Assembly (NCBI GenBank): GCA_964519585.1
Contig: CAZFIO010000093.1
Location: 1 to 8,642 of the forward strand
From: CAZFIO01 sp964519585
Lineage (GTDB): Bacteria > Bacillota > Clostridia > Tissierellales > Tissierellaceae
Length of the DNA stretch: 8,642 bases
Direction of reading: 5' to 3'
The notes under the pieces are model-generated. The model ran no database searches and was not told where the DNA came from. It saw nothing but the letters and a program-made list of their open reading frames with translations. The position numbers and the translations under genes were made by a program. Of the stretch, positions 6,343 through 8,642 are shown in pieces. Every line of letters begins with the position of its first letter. Positions within the stretch are counted from its first letter, which is position 1.

Positions 6343-6354
6343 AAAGGAAGATGA
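6343..6354 (+). promoter_or_regulatory. Shine-Dalgarno site that favours the TTG start of eno
   Basis: AAAGGAAGATGAT resembles the anti-SD complement AAGGAGGTGAT. The core AAGGA ends only 2 bases before ATG 6351, which is too close for efficient use, but 11 bases before TTG 6360. This supports TTG 6360 as the start. Confidence 0.55.
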
Positions 6355-6359
6355 TAAAC

Positions 6360-7652
6360 TTGAGTACAATAATTGATGTATATGCAAGAGAGGTGTTAGA
6401 TTCCAGAGCTAACCCTACTATTGAAGTAGAGGTAGTTACAGAATCTGGCGGATTTGGTAGGGCCCTAGTTCCATCAGGAGCTTCAACTGGAGCATTTGAA
6501 GCTGTTGAACTGAGAGATGGAGATAAGTCTAGATTTCTTGGTAAAGGAGTATTAGATGCAGTTGATAATGTTAATGATATTATAGCTGACGAGGTAATTG
6601 GTATGGATGTATTTGACCAATTAGCCATAGATCAACTATTAATTGACTTAGATGGAACTCCGAACAAGGGTAAATTAGGAGCTAATGCAATCCTTGGAGT
6701 TTCCATAGCTGTAGCAAGAGCAGCAGCAGACCTTCTGGGTATGCCACTTTATCAATATATTGGTGGAATTAATGCAAAAGTTCTACCTGTACCAATGCTA
6801 AATATCTTAAATGGCGGAGAACATGCTGACAATAATGTGGATATACAAGAATTTATGGTTATGCCAGTTGGAGCCTCTAGCTTTAAAGAGGCCATAAGAA
6901 TGGGAGCAGAAATTTTCCATAGCCTTAGAAATGAATTAAAAGCTAAAGGATTAAACACTTCAGTAGGTGATGAGGGTGGATTTGCACCAAATCTTTCAAG
7001 TAACGAAGAAGCCCTAGCTACTATAGTTAAAGCTATCGAAAAAGCTGGATACAAACCAGGAGAAGAAGTAGTCCTAGCTCTAGATGTTGCAGCTACTGAA
7101 ATGTATGACAAAGAAAGAAAAGTCTATGAATTAAAAGGAGAAGGTAGGGAACTTACGGTAGAAGAGATGATAGACTTCTATGAAGACTTGGTTGAAAAAT
7201 ATCCTATCATTTCCATAGAAGACGGTCTAGATGAAGAAGATTGGGATGGTTGGAAGGCTCTAACGGAAAGACTGGGTAAGAAAATCCAACTAGTTGGGGA
7301 TGACCTATTTGTAACCAATACTGAAAGACTTAAAAAAGGAATTGACCTAGGAATTACTAACTCCATATTGATTAAACTAAATCAAATTGGAACCCTAACT
7401 GAAACCCTAGATGCTATAGAACTAGCCAAGGTAAACGGCTATACCTGTGTAATTTCACATAGGTCAGGTGAAACAGAAGACACAACCATAGCGGATCTAG
7501 CAGTTGCTTTAAATGCTGGACAAATTAAAACTGGTGCTCCTTCAAGAACTGATAGGGTTGCAAAATACAATCAATTATTAAGAATTGAAGATGAACTATG
7601 GGAAGCCGCCCAATATAGGGGAATGGATACCTTCTATAATTTAAAAAGATAA
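6360..7652 (+). CDS. eno: Enolase (phosphopyruvate hydratase)
   Basis: Enolase dehydrates 2-phosphoglycerate to phosphoenolpyruvate and uses two Mg2+ ions. From TTG 6360 the protein is 430 residues and begins MSTIIDVYAREVLDSR, aligning without extension to B. subtilis enolase (MPYIVDVYAREVLDSR); the in-frame ATG at 6351 would add three residues but sits on the ribosome-binding site. Visible active-site elements are PSGASTG (38-44), GGEHADNN (152-159, His155), GDEGGFAP (203-210, general acid Glu205), metal ligands Asp242, Glu287 and Asp314, SILIKLNQ with general base Lys339, ISHRSGETED (365-374) and QIKTGAPSR with Lys390. One deviation is that the usual DSRGNPT metal-loop motif reads DSRANPT (Ala17). 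It is the last gene of the operon; an intrinsic terminator follows 21 bases after the stop. Confidence 0.97.
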   Translation: MSTIIDVYAREVLDSRANPTIEVEVVTESGGFGRALVPSGASTGAFEAVELRDGDKSRFLGKGVLDAVDNVNDIIADEVIGMDVFDQLAIDQLLIDLDGTPNKGKLGANAILGVSIAVARAAADLLGMPLYQYIGGINAKVLPVPMLNILNGGEHADNNVDIQEFMVMPVGASSFKEAIRMGAEIFHSLRNELKAKGLNTSVGDEGGFAPNLSSNEEALATIVKAIEKAGYKPGEEVVLALDVAATEMYDKERKVYELKGEGRELTVEEMIDFYEDLVEKYPIISIEDGLDEEDWDGWKALTERLGKKIQLVGDDLFVTNTERLKKGIDLGITNSILIKLNQIGTLTETLDAIELAKVNGYTCVISHRSGETEDTTIADLAVALNAGQIKTGAPSRTDRVAKYNQLLRIEDELWEAAQYRGMDTFYNLKR

Positions 7653-7673
7653 TAAATCGAGTAAGTAATTCAG

Positions 7674-7706
7674 GTCCCCTTTAAGTAAAATAAAAGGGGA
7701 CTTTTT
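7674..7706 (+). terminator. Rho-independent terminator of the glycolytic operon
   Basis: GTCCCCTTT (7674-7682) pairs perfectly with AAAGGGGAC (7693-7701) across a 10-base AT-rich loop and is followed by TTTTT (7702-7706). It starts 21 bases after the eno stop and separates the glycolytic operon from secG-hppA. Confidence 0.92.
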
Positions 7707-7755
7707 AATCTATAGCTGTCTATCTAAAGAAAAACACCTATAGGGCCAATTATGA

Positions 7756-7784
7756 TTGATTTTAAATACCCACTATGTTAAAAT
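7756..7784 (+). promoter_or_regulatory. Sigma-A type promoter of secG-hppA
   Basis: TTGATT (7756-7761) and TAAAAT (7779-7784) are 17 bases apart, and an extended -10 TG sits one base upstream of the hexamer (7776-7777). It lies between the eno terminator and secG, giving a leader of about 50 bases with no obvious riboswitch fold. Confidence 0.65.
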
Positions 7785-7840
7785 ATTAATGTTAATGAGG
7801 GAATAAGTTTTCAAGAAGTTAGATTTGGGAGGTGTGTATT

Positions 7841-8071
7841 TTGCAAACATTTTTTTCGATTTTATTGTTAGCTTCAGCAGTAGGGGTAATAATAAGTGTT
7901 TTATTTCAAGAAAGTAGTGAAGGTGGTCTAGGGGCTATAGGGGGTAGTGGAGGAGCAGACTCACTATGGGGAATGACCAGGGGAAAAAGTAAGGAAGCTA
8001 TATTACAAAAGATAACCATAGTTTCAGCGGTTATTTTTATTATATCTACGGTAATATTAGCAGCTAACTAA
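7841..8071 (+). CDS. secG: Preprotein translocase subunit SecG
   Basis: SecG is the small accessory subunit of the SecYEG channel in the cytoplasmic membrane and helps SecA-driven protein export. The 76-residue product has two predicted membrane helices (about 4-22 and 56-74). They are joined by a Gly/Ser-rich cytoplasmic loop, SSEGGLGAIGGSGGADSLWG (25-44), the family hallmark, with FQES after helix 1. I chose TTG 7841 because GGGAGG (7827-7832) lies 8 bases before it. The earlier in-frame GTG at 7832 overlaps that site and would only add MCI. secG just after eno is a gene order I recall from other clostridia. hppA begins 17 bases downstream with no terminator, so the two are probably co-transcribed. 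Confidence 0.92.
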   Translation: MQTFFSILLLASAVGVIISVLFQESSEGGLGAIGGSGGADSLWGMTRGKSKEAILQKITIVSAVIFIISTVILAAN

Positions 8072-8088
8072 CGGAGGAGGAAGGGTTA

Positions 8089-8642
8089 ATGAATTATGTT
8101 TTGATGTCAGCACCGATTATCGGTATACTGGCACTTGTCTTTGCCTTTTATAAGGCATCAAGTATTGATAAGGTTAGTCCTGGCACTGATAGGATGATAG
8201 AAATATCTACCTATATCCATGATGGTGCCATGGCTTTTTTATCAAGACAATATAAGTCTTTAGGTATATTTATCGTTGTCTTGTTTGTTATTTTGGCGGT
8301 TATACCTGAATTAGGTATATGGACAGCACTATGCTTCTTATTAGGAGCAATTTTTTCAATGCTGGCAGGATATATCGGCATGAGGGTTGCTACAAAAGCA
8401 AATGTTAGAACAGCAAATGCTGCAAGAGAATCCGGAATGAATAAGGCTTTGGAAGTGGCCTTTTCAGGTGGAGCAGTAATGGGCATGTGTGTAGTAGGCC
8501 TAGGTCTTTTAGGTGTAAGTCAACTATATATTATATTTAAAAATCCCAATATAATTACTGGATTTGGATTAGGTGCCTCATCCATAGCCTTCTTTGCTAG
8601 AGTTGGTGGAGGTGTATATACAAAGGCTGCCGCCGTTGCAGC
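8089..8642 (+). CDS. hppA: Membrane-bound (ion-pumping) pyrophosphatase, N-terminal part; 3' end outside window
   Basis: This family couples hydrolysis of pyrophosphate to H+ or Na+ pumping across the cytoplasmic membrane. The frame opens at ATG 8089 behind GGAGGAGGAAGGG (8073-8085) and stays open for 184 codons to the window edge, of about 650-700 expected. Hydrophobic helices lie near residues 4-22, 57-72, 76-96, 125-145 and 154-172. Family segments visible are TYIHDGAMAFLSRQYK (41-56), ANVRTANAARESGMNKAL (104-121), VAFSGGAVMG (123-132), GLGLLG (137-142), and GFGLGASSIAFFARVGGGVYTK (158-179). After that Lys the family normally reads AADVGAD, the start of the D(x7)KxE pyrophosphate-binding signature; here it reads AAAVA(A), with Ala at the Asp position. 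Cation specificity and K+ dependence cannot be judged because the diagnostic residues lie downstream. Confidence 0.9.
   Translation, partial: MNYVLMSAPIIGILALVFAFYKASSIDKVSPGTDRMIEISTYIHDGAMAFLSRQYKSLGIFIVVLFVILAVIPELGIWTALCFLLGAIFSMLAGYIGMRVATKANVRTANAARESGMNKALEVAFSGGAVMGMCVVGLGLLGVSQLYIIFKNPNIITGFGLGASSIAFFARVGGGVYTKAAAVA

Noticed and set aside
6023..6628. A 201-codon open frame on the - strand across the end of gpmI and start of eno
   Set aside because: It overlaps two certain genes on the other strand, spans the repeat-bearing gap, and its Ser/Leu/Pro-rich translation looks like an antisense shadow. No ribosome-binding site or family motif was recognised.
7832..7840. GTG at 7832 as the secG start
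   Set aside because: It overlaps the GGGAGG ribosome-binding site; TTG 7841 has proper spacing.

Overview
The window is AT-rich and tightly packed, with every gene on the + strand. Strong Shine-Dalgarno sites, several GTG/TTG starts and heavy use of ATA, AGA and AGG codons point to a low-GC Gram-positive anaerobe of the Clostridia/Tissierellia kind. This is inferred from gene order and codon habit; no taxonomic marker was searched.

Layout: (1) 1-307 is the C-terminal end of rpoN (sigma-54). (2) 308-580 is a 273-base gap holding an 11-bp-periodic repeat array, two hairpins, a consensus sigma-A type promoter and a textbook two-half-site CggR operator. (3) 581-7652 is a complete lower-glycolysis operon, cggR-gap-pgk-tpiA-gpmI-eno, closed by a clear intrinsic terminator at 7674-7706. 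(4) From about 7756 a new promoter drives secG, followed 17 bases later by hppA, a membrane-bound pyrophosphatase that runs off the right edge.

The six operon genes convert triose phosphates to phosphoenolpyruvate: TpiA interconverts DHAP and GAP, Gap oxidises GAP, Pgk makes ATP, GpmI moves the phosphate and Eno dehydrates. CggR, the first gene, is the sugar-phosphate-responsive repressor that should bind 516-551 and shut off its own operon until fructose-1,6-bisphosphate accumulates.

The pathway itself is ordinary. The unusual points are these. An 11-bp-periodic repeat sits at the 3' end of three genes (rpoN, pgk, gpmI) and in two of them leads into a shared 'aaatgtaggga' hairpin module; in pgk and gpmI the repeat unit itself supplies the stop codon. 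Gap has lost the Asp that normally fixes NAD specificity. The visible part of HppA has Ala where the family's D(x7)KxE signature begins. A strong stem-loop between gap and pgk has a T-tract only when read on the opposite strand. Eno and SecG both look better started at TTG than at the nearby ATG or GTG. I saw no mobile-element gene, CRISPR array, tRNA, rRNA or recognised riboswitch.
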